NCBI GenBank assembly: GCA_028703645.1
Contig: JAQVML010000096.1
Span: forward strand, 1-6,142
Length of the DNA stretch: 6,142 bases
Direction: 5' to 3'
Source: Eubacteriales bacterium
GTDB lineage: Bacteria > Bacillota > Clostridia > Christensenellales > CAG-138
In this document: piece by piece, positions 6,111-6,142 of the stretch
How positions within the stretch are numbered: position 1 is the first letter of the stretch
Layout: each line of letters opens with the position of its first letter
The notes under the pieces: generated by a model
Databases searched by the model: none
The model's input: only the letters and a program-made list of their open reading frames with translations
Told to the model about the DNA's origin: nothing
Position numbers and translations under genes: made by a program

Positions 6111-6142
6111 AAAAGCGACGAGATTTCACTCCCGTCGCTTTT
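6111..6142 (+). terminator. Intrinsic terminator after radC, cut by the window edge
   Basis: AAAAGCGACG and CGTCGCTTTT form a perfect 10-bp stem around a 12-nt loop, beginning 22 nt after the radC stop. The stem ends in a T-run that continues to the last base. The A-run on the left arm means it could also work for a leftward gene arriving from beyond the window. Confidence 0.85.

Overview
This window looks like chromosomal DNA from a moderately GC-rich member of the Bacillota, probably class Clostridia. The evidence is the gene order tilS-hpt-ftsH, a classic Bacillota housekeeping arrangement, together with strong Shine-Dalgarno (SD) sequences, frequent GTG and TTG starts, and a RadC of the type common in clostridia. 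I cannot name a genus from the sequence alone.

Layout. Four genes read leftward on the minus strand, in transcription order: tilS (tRNA-Ile lysidine synthetase), hpt (hypoxanthine phosphoribosyltransferase), ftsH (membrane AAA+ zinc protease) and a PHP-domain phosphoesterase. tilS and hpt overlap by 4 bases. A 121-nt gap that can fold into three consecutive hairpins separates hpt from ftsH. A 108-nt gap with one strong hairpin separates ftsH from the PHP gene. The only convincing minus-strand promoter lies before tilS, so the four genes probably form one operon. On the other side of a 235-nt intergenic region, radC reads rightward from its own near-consensus promoter and ends at a hairpin terminator cut by the window edge. 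No gene-free stretch exceeds 300 nt.

How the genes fit together. TilS modifies the wobble base of the AUA-decoding tRNA-Ile, Hpt salvages purine bases, FtsH does membrane protein quality control, and the PHP enzyme probably removes phosphate from nucleotides or short RNA ends. RadC is a JAMM-fold protein of unsettled function. These are mostly ordinary core genes. I see no mobile element, CRISPR array, RNA gene or obviously new defence or biosynthetic system.

The points most worth a second look are these. The starts of tilS, radC and the PHP gene are best placed well inside their longest open frames. The RadC lacks two acidic residues that are usually conserved. The ftsH leader carries a tandem of hairpins. 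The two divergent promoters share a motif just after their -35 boxes.
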